Of a DNA stretch of 64,000 nt, positions 43,426 to 52,140 are shown piece after piece. Each line of letters starts with the position of its first letter. Within the stretch, counting starts at the first letter, position 1. Position numbers and translations under genes: made by a program. This stretch comes from Billgrantia saliphila (lineage in GTDB: Bacteria > Pseudomonadota > Gammaproteobacteria > Pseudomonadales > Halomonadaceae). Where the stretch lies: assembly GCF_002930105.1 (NCBI RefSeq), contig NZ_PJRN01000003.1, positions 124,001 to 188,000 of the forward strand, read 5' to 3'. Below the pieces are notes generated by a model that worked only from the letters and a program-made list of their open reading frames with translations, was not told the DNA's origin and did not search any database.

Positions 43426-43743
43426 CTACAACCCTTCTTCCCCCCAAGTGATGATTGTGAAGGCCAGTCTTCATGGGCATAGTGAACCCAAGACGACGTT
43501 AAAACGGCCGTTCGATAATGCTCGAAAAAATTGAGCACATGAGCCGTTCGAACATCGCACCGGATTCGACCAACGCCGTAGAGACAAGCGATTCGTTCTG
43601 GTTGAACCTGACATTACTTCGCAGTTGCAGCATGACTCCGGCTCGACCGGCTGAATGCTACCAGCGAGCGATCGACAAGGCAGCGAGCGCCGCCGCAGGC
43701 AATCAAAGCCGACGTCCCAACCTCTGATCGGAAGGATGGCACC
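43426..43743. other. Gene-free leader region of aceA
   Basis: 318 bases before aceA. It contains AAAAACGGCC-type and other short AT-rich patches but no promoter I can call with confidence. A 69-codon open frame at 43518-43727 lacks a ribosome binding site and similarity. AAGGA at about 43733 is the aceA ribosome binding site. The length suggests a regulated promoter or long 5' UTR. Confidence 0.5.
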
Positions 43744-45339
43744 ATGTCATACAAAGACGACATCAAGGCACTGGCTCAACTGCGTGAAGCCCAGCAGGGC
43801 AAGTGGGCGAGCATCAGCCCCGAGAATGCCGCCCGCATGCGCGCCCAGAACCGTTTCAGGACCGGCCTGGACATTGCCCGCTATACGGCAAAGATCATGC
43901 GCGAGGACATGGCCGCCTATGACGCCGACAGTTCCCAATACACACAGTCGCTGGGTTGCTGGCACGGTTTCATCGGCCAGCAGAAGCTGATTTCGATCAA
44001 GAAGCACTTCGGCACCACCAAGCGCCGCTACCTCTACCTCTCCGGCTGGATGGTCGCGGCGCTGCGTTCCGAGTTCGGCCCGCTGCCCGATCAGTCCATG
44101 CACGAGAAGACCTCCGTATCGAGCCTGATCGGGGAACTCTACACCTTCCTGCGCCAGGCCGATGCCTGGGAACTCAACCACCTGTTTCGCGACCTGGAAG
44201 CGGCCCAGAAGGCCGGCGACAAGGCCAAGGCCGATGAGCTGATCGCCAAGATCGACAATCACGAGACCCACGTGGTACCGATCATTGCCGATATCGACGC
44301 CGGGTTCGGCAACGCTGAGGCCACCTACCTGCTGGCCAAGCAGATGATCGAAGCCGGTGCCTGCTGCATCCAGCTCGAGAACCAAGTCTCCGACGAGAAG
44401 CAGTGCGGTCACCAGGACGGCAAGGTCACCGTGCCGCATGAAGACTTCCTGGCCAAGATCAATGCCGTACGCTATGCCTTCCTCGAGCTCGGCGTGGAAG
44501 ATGGCGTAATCGTTGCTCGCACAGACTCCCTGGGCGCCGGTCTGACCCAGAAGATCGCCGTGACCAAGGAGCCGGGTGATCTGGGCGACCAGTACAACAG
44601 CTTCCTCGACGGCGAAGAGATCACTTCGGCTTCCGACATCGACAACGGCGACGTGGTCATCAAGCAGAACGGCAAGCTGGTCAAGGTCAAGCGCCTGGCT
44701 TCCGGCCTCTACCAGTTCAAGCCGGGCACCGGTGAGGATCGCGTGGTGCTCGACTGCATTACCAGCTTGCAGAACGGCGCCGACCTGCTGTGGATCGAGA
44801 CCGAGAAGCCCCACGTCGGCCAGATCGCCAGCATGGTCAATCGCATCCGCGAAGTGGTGCCGGACGCCAAGCTGGTCTACAACAACTCGCCGTCCTTCAA
44901 CTGGACCCTGAACTTCCGCCAGCAGGTATTCGATGCCTGGGAGAAGGAAGGCAAGGACGTCTCCGCCTATGACCGCGCCAACCTGATGAGCGCCGAGTAC
45001 GACGACACCGAGCTTGGCAAGCTGGCCGACGAGTGGACGCGCAACTTCCAGCGCGACGCTGCCCGCGAGGCCGGGATCTTCCACCACCTGATCACGCTAC
45101 CGACCTACCATACCGCGGCCCTGTCCACCGACAACCTGGCCAAGGGCTACTTTGGCGACGAGGGCATGCTGGCCTACGTGGCGGGCGTGCAGCGCCGCGA
45201 GATCCGCGAAGGCATCGCCACCGTCAAGCACCAGGACATGGCCGGCTCCAACATCGGCGACGATCACAAGGAGTTCTTCCACGGCGAAGCGGCGCTCAAG
45301 GCCGGCGGCAAGGACAACACCATGAATCAGTTCGGCTGA
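43744..45339 (+). CDS. aceA: Isocitrate lyase, 531-residue Pseudomonas type
   Basis: First enzyme of the glyoxylate shunt, splitting isocitrate to glyoxylate and succinate. The 531-residue length and the active-site KQCGH (C221) mark the long-form group found in Pseudomonas and marine gammaproteobacteria, different from the 434-residue E. coli enzyme (KKCGH). HVVPIIADIDAGFGNAEATY holds metal-binding aspartates. GLIARTDSLGAG-like VARTDSLGAG and YNNSPSFNWTLNF complete the site. No malate synthase or AceK gene is in the window. A strong terminator follows. Confidence 0.97.
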   Translation: MSYKDDIKALAQLREAQQGKWASISPENAARMRAQNRFRTGLDIARYTAKIMREDMAAYDADSSQYTQSLGCWHGFIGQQKLISIKKHFGTTKRRYLYLSGWMVAALRSEFGPLPDQSMHEKTSVSSLIGELYTFLRQADAWELNHLFRDLEAAQKAGDKAKADELIAKIDNHETHVVPIIADIDAGFGNAEATYLLAKQMIEAGACCIQLENQVSDEKQCGHQDGKVTVPHEDFLAKINAVRYAFLELGVEDGVIVARTDSLGAGLTQKIAVTKEPGDLGDQYNSFLDGEEITSASDIDNGDVVIKQNGKLVKVKRLASGLYQFKPGTGEDRVVLDCITSLQNGADLLWIETEKPHVGQIASMVNRIREVVPDAKLVYNNSPSFNWTLNFRQQVFDAWEKEGKDVSAYDRANLMSAEYDDTELGKLADEWTRNFQRDAAREAGIFHHLITLPTYHTAALSTDNLAKGYFGDEGMLAYVAGVQRREIREGIATVKHQDMAGSNIGDDHKEFFHGEAALKAGGKDNTMNQFG

Positions 45340-45370
45340 CATGGCGAAGCGGTAAACGACTGGAACCCTT

Positions 45371-45395
45371 GGGAGGCCTTGCGCCTCCCTTTTTT
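45371..45395 (+). terminator. Rho-independent terminator of aceA
   Basis: A 7-bp GGGAGGC/GCCTCCC stem with a 5-base loop is followed directly by six T residues, 31 bases after the aceA stop. Confidence 0.92.
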
Positions 45396-45609
45396 GTGTC
45401 TTTTACGTCACGGCCGCTGTCCGGTACCTCACTGTCAGCTCAAGAAATTTCCTCATTTTTTGACGCCTCTTCTTCCCTTCGCGTGGCAACGAAGCCGCCC
45501 CGTGCTGGTCAAACGATTCACGACTGATTAAGCTGCTTTGCAAACAGCGTTTTCCTAACACGACAGGATGAGCCGCAAACGCGGCTTCGACTCGACCATG
45601 GAGGTGTTC

Positions 45610-46077
45610 ATGAAGCGTCTTCTCCCCGTAGTGGCCCTAGGTATGTTGACCCTGGCCGGCTGCGCCAACACATCCACCATGGGTGGCGAAGTCTACCGAG
45701 GCAGCCAGGCCCAGACCTCCCAGACCGTAACCTTTGGCACCATCACCGCACTGCGCCCAGTTCAGATCCAGGCCGACAGCCGCCTGGGCGGGCTGATCGG
45801 CACCGGCGGCGGCGCCGTGATCGGCGGCCTGCTCGGCAGCCAGGTAGGCGGCGGTTCCGGTCGGCGCCTGGCAACCGCGGCCGGGGCCATCGGTGGTGCC
45901 GTGGCGGGCAGCTCGGCCGAAGAGTCGGCCAACCGGGTACGCGCTTGGGAGATGGAAATCCGTCGCGATGACGGCCAGAACGTCGTGGTGGTACAGAAAG
46001 CCGATCGCGACTTCCAGGTAGGCCAGCGCGTGCGCCTCATCGGCAGCGGTGCCAACGTTAGCGTTGCGCCCTACTGA
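45610..46077 (+). CDS. Glycine-zipper outer-membrane lipoprotein (SlyB/Pcp-like)
   Basis: A 155-residue lipoprotein with signal peptide and lipobox LTLAGC (Cys at about residue 18). The mature part has a glycine-zipper two-helix region GGLIGTGGGAVIGGLLGSQV and GAIGGAVAGSSAEE, then a beta-rich C-terminus with WEMEIRRDDGQNVVVVQKAD and VGQRVRLIGS. This is the plan of SlyB, an outer-membrane stress protein. Start ATG at 45610 has GGAGGT before it. It is a single gene between two terminators. Confidence 0.9.
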   Translation: MKRLLPVVALGMLTLAGCANTSTMGGEVYRGSQAQTSQTVTFGTITALRPVQIQADSRLGGLIGTGGGAVIGGLLGSQVGGGSGRRLATAAGAIGGAVAGSSAEESANRVRAWEMEIRRDDGQNVVVVQKADRDFQVGQRVRLIGSGANVSVAPY

Positions 46078-46123
46078 GCGGCCCCCTGCGAGAGCCCCAT
46101 CGCTTCAGTTCTATCGATACGGA

Positions 46124-46150
46124 AAGGCCCGCGGCACTGCCGCGGGCCTT
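46124..46150. terminator. Terminator after the SlyB-like gene
   Basis: An 11-bp perfect stem AAGGCCCGCGG/CCGCGGGCCTT with a 5-base loop, followed by CTTCATT, between convergent genes. It can serve both sides. Confidence 0.85.
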
Positions 46151-46178
46151 CTTCATTCCGTCACCGGCAAGATCACCC

Positions 46179-46463
46179 TCAGTGGAAATTGGCCCTGCCC
46201 AGCGCCCAGTCCGCCAGCTTCTTGACGACCAGCAGCAGGACCGCCACGACGATGGCCGTCAGCAACATGTCGATGGGGCGTACCAGCGTGGTGGCACCGA
46301 TCACCGCGAGCGCCAGGCTCCATACCCAGCGATTGTCGTGACCGCTCTTGAGGACCCGGGGCATGATCTTGTTAAGCCCCGGGCTGACGGACGATTCCCA
46401 CTTGATGTAGCTGAAGTAGAAAATCAGAGCGAAGGCGATCAGCCAGAGCACAGTTACGGTCAT
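46179..46463 (-). CDS. Small membrane protein of unknown function
   Basis: A 94-residue protein starting MTVTVLWLIAFALIFYFSYI, with three predicted hydrophobic stretches (about residues 3-20, 46-62 and 66-84) and a basic linker SGHDNRWVW. GGAG seven bases before the ATG at 46463 supports the start. The open frame continues upstream but without a better start. I do not recognise a family. It is divergent from the SlyD-like gene. Confidence 0.75.
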   Translation of the reverse strand: MTVTVLWLIAFALIFYFSYIKWESSVSPGLNKIMPRVLKSGHDNRWVWSLALAVIGATTLVRPIDMLLTAIVVAVLLLVVKKLADWALGRANFH

Positions 46464-46674
46464 GGGCACACTCCAAGCAAAGGGTTGGCTCGATAAGGGA
46501 TGTAAAGTGAATTCAGCTAGGGTAGTCGCGGGGCTCCAAGGGCGCAACCGCGCGAAAAGGCGTGAATGACATTCAGGTGCTGCCTGGCCTGCCTGAAAAT
46601 TTCTCCCAACCCCTGACAGTCCCGGCATCGCGCGTTACCATGGTTTCTACATGCACTCACCGAAAGGTTCCTTC

Positions 46675-47157
46675 ATGCAGATTGCGCAGAATTCCGTCGT
46701 CAAGTTCCATTACACCCTGACCAACGACGCAGGTGAGGTGCTGGACAGTTCGGAAGGCCGTCAGCCGCTGACCTATCTTCACGGCGCCGGCAATATCATT
46801 CCTGGGCTGGAGAAGCAGCTTGAAGGCCACGAAGTCGGCGAAAAGCTCAACGTATCCGTCTCTCCCGAAGAGGGGTACGGTGAAGTGCAGCCGCAGCTGG
46901 TGCAGGAAGTGCCGCGCGATGCCTTCCAGGGCGTCGAAGCCGTGGAGCCGGGCATGCAGTTCCAGGCCCAGACCCAGGGCGGCCCGCTGATGGTCACCGT
47001 GACCAAGGTGGAAGGCGACACCGTGACGGTGGACGGCAATCATCCGCTGGCCGGCCAGAAGCTCAACTTCGACGTCGAGATCGCCGATGTGCGCGAAGCC
47101 AGCCAGGAAGAGCTCGAGCACGGCCATGTGCACGGCGAAGGTGGCGTCGAGCACTGA
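46675..47157 (+). CDS. FKBP-type peptidyl-prolyl isomerase, SlyD-like
   Basis: Chaperone-isomerase of 160 residues with an FKBP domain split by an insert-in-flap domain. VVKFHYTLTNDAGEVLDSSE opens it, PLTYLHGAGNIIPGLEKQLE and GEKLNVSVSPEEGYGEVQPQ follow, and NHPLAGQKLNFDVEIADVRE is the SlyD-type closing strand. The C-terminus has a short histidine cluster (HGHVHGEGGVEH), much shorter than the metal-binding tail of E. coli SlyD. Start ATG at 46675 is preceded by AAAGG. A terminator follows. Confidence 0.92.
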   Translation: MQIAQNSVVKFHYTLTNDAGEVLDSSEGRQPLTYLHGAGNIIPGLEKQLEGHEVGEKLNVSVSPEEGYGEVQPQLVQEVPRDAFQGVEAVEPGMQFQAQTQGGPLMVTVTKVEGDTVTVDGNHPLAGQKLNFDVEIADVREASQEELEHGHVHGEGGVEH

Positions 47158-47182
47158 ACATCCCCGTTCGACACGACACCGA

Positions 47183-47207
47183 GGGCAGCCGAAGAGGCTG
47201 CCCTTTT
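47183..47207 (+). terminator. Rho-independent terminator of the SlyD-like gene
   Basis: An 8-bp stem GGGCAGCC/GGCTGCCC, 5-base loop, then TTTTCGTTT, 26 bases after the stop. Confidence 0.88.
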
Positions 47208-47221
47208 CGTTTCCTGGCGTT

Positions 47222-47842
47222 CTATCGCTCCAGTTGGCGCAGGGTGCGATAGCCACCCCATAGTCGCATGGTCGTAGTGATCAGGCAGGCCACGGCGAAG
47301 AGCGTGGCGAGCAGCGGAAAGTGGGCCGGGAAAAGGCAGAAGACCACAAAGGCCAGGATGGTTTCGGTGCCTTCGGTGAGCCCATGCAGGTAATAGAAGG
47401 CCTTCTTCTGGAAATGCGGCCGCTCCAGGCCGTGTCGTGTCGCCATGATGGCGAACGCCAGGAACGAAGTGCCGGTGCCGATGAAGGCGAACAGCAATAG
47501 GGCCGCCGGCAGCGCATGGGTCTCGGGCTCGGCCAGAGCGAAGCCCAGGACCACCGCGGCGTAGAAGACGAAGTCCAGGCCGATATCGAGGAAGCCTCCC
47601 GCGTCACTGGCTCGGCCACTGTGGCGAGCCACGGCGCCATCCACGCCATCGCCAAGGCGATTGAGCAAGATCGCGACCAGCGCGGTGAGGTACCACTCCA
47701 GCGCCAGCAACGGTAGAGACAGCATACCGACGGCGAAAGCCACCACGGTTACCTGGTCGGGTTGCACTCCCCAGGCGTCGAGTCGCCTCGCCAGCCACCG
47801 GAGGGGCGGCTGGGTCATCGGCATGGTCCAGCGGTCAAGCAT
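47222..47842 (-). CDS. CDP-alcohol phosphatidyltransferase family protein
   Basis: Integral membrane enzyme of 206 residues. The family signature D-x2-DG-x2-AR-x8-G-x3-D-x3-D is perfect: DGVDGAVAR followed by GGFLDIGLD at the right spacing. About five hydrophobic helices surround it. The alcohol acceptor cannot be told. The protein does not resemble PgsA or PssA closely by eye. ATG 47842 has GGGAGGG eight bases before it and overlaps the end of the upstream flavoprotein gene by eight bases, so they are one operon. Confidence 0.9.
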   Translation of the reverse strand: MLDRWTMPMTQPPLRWLARRLDAWGVQPDQVTVVAFAVGMLSLPLLALEWYLTALVAILLNRLGDGVDGAVARHSGRASDAGGFLDIGLDFVFYAAVVLGFALAEPETHALPAALLLFAFIGTGTSFLAFAIMATRHGLERPHFQKKAFYYLHGLTEGTETILAFVVFCLFPAHFPLLATLFAVACLITTTMRLWGGYRTLRQLER

Positions 47843-50021
47843 TCCGACGACCCTCCCTGCGCCAACGGAAATAGCGTGCCATCCAGCCCAGCAGGCGTTC
47901 GGGCTTATGGGCATTTTTCCAGCGCCCGGCCGTTGCCTTGGTCGCCTCCGACCAGGTCGGATAGGGGTGTACCGTGCCCAGCAGCTTGTTGAGACCGATG
48001 CCTCGCGTCATCGCCAGAGTGAACTCGGCGAGCATTTCGCCAGCACCCTGCCCGACGATGCTGGCGCCGAGAATACGATCCCTGCCGGGCACGGTCAGCA
48101 CCTTGACGAAGCCTTCGGTACGACCCTCGGCAATGGCCCGATCCAGGTCGGACAATGCATAGCGGGTCACCTCGAAGTCGATGCCCTGGGCACGGGCTTC
48201 GCACTCGCTTAGCCCCACCCGCGCCACTTCCGGCTCGGTATAGGTGACTGACGGCAGCGCCCGATAGCTGACCCGGAAGCGCTTGAGCTCACCGAACAGT
48301 GCGTTGATCGTGGCATGCCAGGCCTGGTGGGCGCTGGCATGGGTCAACTGGAACGGCCCCGCCACGTCGCCGCAGGCCCAGACGTTGGGCAATACGCTCT
48401 GCAGCTGTTCGTTCACCGCCAAGGTGCCGTCCTCGCGCGTTTCCACGCCCAGCGCCTCCAGTCCCAGGCCCTCGACGTTGGCCTGCCGCCCCACCGCCAC
48501 CAGCAAACGGTCGAAAGCCAGTCGCTGGGTTTCGAGTTCGCCGCCCGCCCGGCGTCGCTCCACCACCAGGACATCGGCGCCATCCTCGTCGGCCCCCGGC
48601 TCCACGCGCACGGCGCGAGTCTCGAGCCAAAGGTCGATACCCTCTCGCTCGAATCGCTCGCGCAGGGCTTCGGCCGCATCCGAATCCTCGCGCGGCAACA
48701 GCTGGGGGCCCTTCTGCACCAGGCTGACACGACTGCCCAGACGCGCAAAGCTCTGCCCGATCTCGCAGCCGATGGGGCCGCCACCGAGCACCACGAGGCG
48801 CCCGGGCAGCGCGTCGAGCTGCCATAGGTTGTCCGATGTCAGCGCCTCGATCCGTTCGAGCCCCGGCAAGTCGGGCATGCGTGGCCGGGCGCCGCTGGCA
48901 ATGATCACGTGGCGCGTGGTCAACACGCGTTCGCCCTCGGCGCCGCCTACGCGTATGCGCCAGGGATCGTCGAGCCTCGCCTCGCCCGGCACGACCTCGA
49001 CCCCCAGCTCTTCGTAGCGTTCGCGACTGTCGTGGGGCTCCACCTCGCCTACGGCGCGTCGCACGTGAGCCATGACTTCGCCGAACGCGATGCGCGGCTC
49101 ACCCGCATGAATACCGTAGCGACGGGCCCCGCGAACCTCCTCCGCCACCCTTGCCGCGCGAATCAGCGCTTTTGACGGCACGCAGCCGGTATTGAGGCAA
49201 TCCCCTCCCAGGCGGTCGCGCTCGACCAGCCCCACCCTCGCCTTCACTGCCGCGGCGATATAACTCGCCACCAGCCCGGCGGAGCCGGCGCCGATCACCA
49301 CGATGTCATAATCGAAGCGTGACGGCCGGTGAAAGCGCCGAGCCAGGCGACGTCGCCGAACGACGGCCACCAGGGCGCGCGCCATCCACGGGAACAGACC
49401 GATCAGCACGAAAGAGCCGACCAGACCCGGCGAAAGGATGCCGGACAGCGACTGAAGTTCACCCAGTTCGCGCCCCGCGTTCACGTATACCGCCGTGCCC
49501 GGCAGCATGCCCAGTTGGCTGATCCAGTAGAATGTCCACAGGCGCATGCGCGTCAGCCCCATCACCAGGTTGATGACGAAGAAGGGAAACAGCGGGATCA
49601 GTCGCAGCGTAAAGAGGTAGAAGGCCCCCTCCCGTCGGATGCCGGCGTTGATGCGTTCGAGCTGGGGAGCAAAGCGCCTCTCGAGCGGACCGCGCAGCAG
49701 GGTGCGAGCGATCAGCGCGGCCAGGGTCGCCCCCAGGGAACTGGCGAAGGAGATGATCAAAAGCCCCCAGCCGAGGCCGAACAGCGCCCCACCCAGTACC
49801 GTCAACAGTGTGGCCCCGGGCAGGGACAGCGCCGCCATGAGCACATAAATGGCGAAGAATCCACCGATGACCGTGACCGGATCACGCACCAGCCAGGCCT
49901 GGAAACGCGCCTGCTCCGCTTGTAGGTTGGTCAGGGTCAGCAGCTCGTCGACGCCGCTCAGGAAAAAAGCGACGACCAGGACAACGATAAGCGCAACGAT
50001 CCACAGGCGGTGGCGAGACAA
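47835..50021 (-). CDS. Fusion of VTT (DedA/TVP38) membrane domain and mercuric-reductase-like flavoprotein
   Basis: A 728-residue protein with two parts. Residues about 1-235 form a VTT membrane domain: helices around VALIVVLVVAFFLSGV, GGALFGLGWGLLIISFASSL and the FRLIPLFPFF-like LRLIPLFPFFVINLVMGLTR. Residues about 240-728 are a FAD/NAD(P) disulfide oxidoreductase with VIGAGSAGLVASYIAA, the redox pair GGDCLNTGCVPSK (C275, C280), GGGPIGCEIGQSFARLG and the C-terminal HPYPTWSEA that supplies the catalytic His-Glu. The extra C-terminal cysteines of MerA are absent, so mercury reduction is unlikely. Start is TTG with GGAG seven bases before. Such fusions exist in other proteobacteria but their reaction is unknown. 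Confidence 0.92.
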   Translation of the reverse strand: MSRHRLWIVALIVVLVVAFFLSGVDELLTLTNLQAEQARFQAWLVRDPVTVIGGFFAIYVLMAALSLPGATLLTVLGGALFGLGWGLLIISFASSLGATLAALIARTLLRGPLERRFAPQLERINAGIRREGAFYLFTLRLIPLFPFFVINLVMGLTRMRLWTFYWISQLGMLPGTAVYVNAGRELGELQSLSGILSPGLVGSFVLIGLFPWMARALVAVVRRRRLARRFHRPSRFDYDIVVIGAGSAGLVASYIAAAVKARVGLVERDRLGGDCLNTGCVPSKALIRAARVAEEVRGARRYGIHAGEPRIAFGEVMAHVRRAVGEVEPHDSRERYEELGVEVVPGEARLDDPWRIRVGGAEGERVLTTRHVIIASGARPRMPDLPGLERIEALTSDNLWQLDALPGRLVVLGGGPIGCEIGQSFARLGSRVSLVQKGPQLLPREDSDAAEALRERFEREGIDLWLETRAVRVEPGADEDGADVLVVERRRAGGELETQRLAFDRLLVAVGRQANVEGLGLEALGVETREDGTLAVNEQLQSVLPNVWACGDVAGPFQLTHASAHQAWHATINALFGELKRFRVSYRALPSVTYTEPEVARVGLSECEARAQGIDFEVTRYALSDLDRAIAEGRTEGFVKVLTVPGRDRILGASIVGQGAGEMLAEFTLAMTRGIGLNKLLGTVHPYPTWSEATKATAGRWKNAHKPERLLGWMARYFRWRREGRRNA

Positions 50022-50127
50022 GGGGCGACTCCGAGTTGAAGGCGTTCCGAAGATATTAAACAGAGGTTATACGGAACCTGGGTCTCGTAATAGCCTCAAA
50101 CCTGAAGCCTGTCACGAGGAGAGCCCC

Positions 50128-50754
50128 ATGGCCCTGTTACGCAACGCTTCGCTCGTCAGTTTGATATCGATAGCCCTGTCGGTCGGCGCGGCCAGTGCCG
50201 AGGAGGAGGCTGAGGGTACGGCCACTGCGGTTTTCGGCGGCGGCTGCTTCTGGTGCGTCGAGGAGGCGTTCGACGAGGTGGAGGGTGTCGTCTCGACCAC
50301 CTCGGGGTACAGCGGCGGCCATGTCGAGAATCCCAGCTACGAACAAGTCGTCGCCGGCGGTACCGGCCATGTCGAGGTCGTCGAGGTGGAATACGACCCC
50401 CGACAGGTCGACTACGCGGAACTGCTGCACGTGTTCTGGCGCAATGTCGACCCCTTCGCCGAGAATCGTCAGTTCTGCGACGAGGGCGAGAGTTATCGTA
50501 GCGTGATCTACACCGCCAGCGATGAGGAGCGTGAACTGGCCGAGGCCAGCCGAGACGAACTCGTCGAGCGCTTCGATCGGGACATCGCCACAGAGATCAC
50601 TTCCTTCGAGACGTTCTATCCCGCCGAGGAGTACCATCAGGACTACTATCGCAAGAATCCGGTGCGCTACAACTTCTACAAGTCGGCCTGCGGCCGCGAG
50701 GATCGTCTCGAGGAAGTGTGGGGCGACGAAGCCGGAGGTGGGAAGGCGCACTGA
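50128..50754 (+). CDS. msrA: Peptide-methionine (S)-S-oxide reductase MsrA, exported
   Basis: Reduces the S epimer of methionine sulfoxide. The 208-residue product has a signal peptide (LVSLISIALSVGAASA, cleavage near residue 24), so it acts in the periplasm. The active site is GGGCFWCVEEAFDEVEGV, with TTSGYSGGHVENPSYEQV and VEVVEVEYDPRQVDYAELL. The usual DPTTxNRQGxDxGxQYRS block reads DPFAENRQFCDEGESYRS. The Cys in it is unusual and might be a resolving cysteine. GAGGA precedes the ATG. It stands alone, divergent from the flavoprotein gene. Confidence 0.93.
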   Translation: MALLRNASLVSLISIALSVGAASAEEEAEGTATAVFGGGCFWCVEEAFDEVEGVVSTTSGYSGGHVENPSYEQVVAGGTGHVEVVEVEYDPRQVDYAELLHVFWRNVDPFAENRQFCDEGESYRSVIYTASDEERELAEASRDELVERFDRDIATEITSFETFYPAEEYHQDYYRKNPVRYNFYKSACGREDRLEEVWGDEAGGGKAH

Positions 50755-50810
50755 GCTTCCCCAGCGTGACACGGCCGGATCGGGCGGCGTTTACCGCTCG
50801 CACCCGATAG

Positions 50811-52031
50811 TCAATGGGTCGGTTTACCTGAAGCCGCTGGCGCCCCTCGCTGCGAGGCGCACTCGCCCCACCATAGCCGCAGCGCAATACCCAGTGTCAC
50901 CGTCAGCAGTAGCCAGGAGCCGATGGCCACGCCGAGCCAGCCGCCACGCTGCCAGAACGGCTCCAGCCAGACGCTGCCCAGGCTCGCTCCCATGTAATAG
51001 AACACCAGATAGAGCGCGGAGGCGCTGCCCCGGGCCCGCTGTGCCTGACGACTGACCCAGCTCGACGCCATGGAGTGAGCGAGGAAGAAGCCAACGGCAT
51101 TGACGGTGAGGCCCGCGACGATCCAGGCCAGCGAGTTCGACAACGTGATCAGGGTACCGCCCATGAGGATCGCGATGCCGAGCAGCATGCAGGCCGGCTG
51201 GCTCAGGCGGCGCGCCAGCCGCCCCGAGAGCGCCGAACTCAGGGTCCCGCCCAGGTAGGTCAGAAAGATCATGCCCAGCCAGCGTGCGCCGAGTCCGAAC
51301 GGCTCGTCGGCCAGGCGAAAGGTGATGTAGCTGTACTGATTGATGAAAATGAGAAAATTGACACCGCCAAGCAGGTAGGCCGCAAGCAGTGGCGGATGGC
51401 GCAGATGCCCTCCCAGGTCCGCCAGCGCCGCGCGCAGTTCGAAGCGGCGCGGGGTGAACTGTCGGGGCGCTGGCAGCAGTTTCCAGAACAGCGCCACTCC
51501 GGCCAGGGTCAGCCCCCCCACCGCCAGGAAGCCAGCGCTGGCGCCGCCGATCTCGCCGACGCCCCCTCCGATCAGGCGACCTCCGATGCCGCCTAGGGTG
51601 TTGGCCCCGATATAAAGCCCCACGGCCGAGAGCAGCGCCGGCCGATCGAATTCGTCGCCCATCCAGGCAATCGCCACCGCCGGCAGCCCACCGAGAACGA
51701 ACCCCTGAACCAGACGCACTGCCAGCAGCGTCTCGAAATTGGGCGCAAGGGCCAGGGCCAGCGAACAGAGCCCCGCCAGCAGCAACGTCACGCGCATGAT
51801 AGCGCCGCGACCGATGGCGTCCGACAGCGGTCCGAAGACCAGCAGCGCGCCTGCGAGGGACAGGGTGGCGACCGACATGACCAGGCTGACCCCCAGCGTC
51901 GAAACCCCGTAGGCGTGACGCAAGTCAGGCAGCAGCGGCTGTGGGGCATAGAGATTGACGAACACCAGGATGGAGCCGAGGCAGAGCGCCAGGGTGGCGC
52001 GCCACCAGGCTCGCGTACGCAATGTGATCAT
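50811..52031 (-). CDS. MFS transporter, YnfM-like
   Basis: Major facilitator protein of 406 residues with twelve predicted helices. LVFVNLYAPQPLLPDLRHAY at the first loop and VFGPLSDAIGRGAIM, the MFS motif A, are typical of the YnfM/drug-proton antiport group, as is VRLVQGFVLGGLPAVAIAWM in helix 4. It is divergent from a LysR gene, the arrangement of ynfM-ynfL in E. coli. Substrate unknown. Confidence 0.92.
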   Translation of the reverse strand: MITLRTRAWWRATLALCLGSILVFVNLYAPQPLLPDLRHAYGVSTLGVSLVMSVATLSLAGALLVFGPLSDAIGRGAIMRVTLLLAGLCSLALALAPNFETLLAVRLVQGFVLGGLPAVAIAWMGDEFDRPALLSAVGLYIGANTLGGIGGRLIGGGVGEIGGASAGFLAVGGLTLAGVALFWKLLPAPRQFTPRRFELRAALADLGGHLRHPPLLAAYLLGGVNFLIFINQYSYITFRLADEPFGLGARWLGMIFLTYLGGTLSSALSGRLARRLSQPACMLLGIAILMGGTLITLSNSLAWIVAGLTVNAVGFFLAHSMASSWVSRQAQRARGSASALYLVFYYMGASLGSVWLEPFWQRGGWLGVAIGSWLLLTVTLGIALRLWWGECASQRGAPAASGKPTH

Positions 52032-52140
52032 TCAGGCAACCTGAGCGGGAAACTTGCCTTGCATGTTCGCCTGTGCTGTATGATAAGCCAAACAGGATAA
52101 AACGATCACAGCCATCTTGATTTCTTATGGATATCCACAC
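52032..52140. promoter_or_regulatory. Divergent control region of the MFS and LysR genes
   Basis: 109 bases between opposing start codons. Two related AT-rich elements, TGATAAGCC and GGATAAAAC, lie at 52081-52102 and could be part of a LysR binding site or a promoter, but I cannot define a T-N11-A box with certainty. Confidence 0.4.

Noticed and set aside
43518-43727. A 69-codon frame between the hairpin and aceA
   Set aside because: No Shine-Dalgarno sequence, no similarity recognised, and it lies in the likely aceA promoter region. Kept only as part of the intergenic entry.
47835-50021. Mercuric reductase (merA) as the identity of the flavoprotein half
   Set aside because: The GGDCLNTGCVPSK motif is shared by the whole disulfide-reductase family, and the C-terminal vicinal cysteines, the HMA domain and mer genes are missing.
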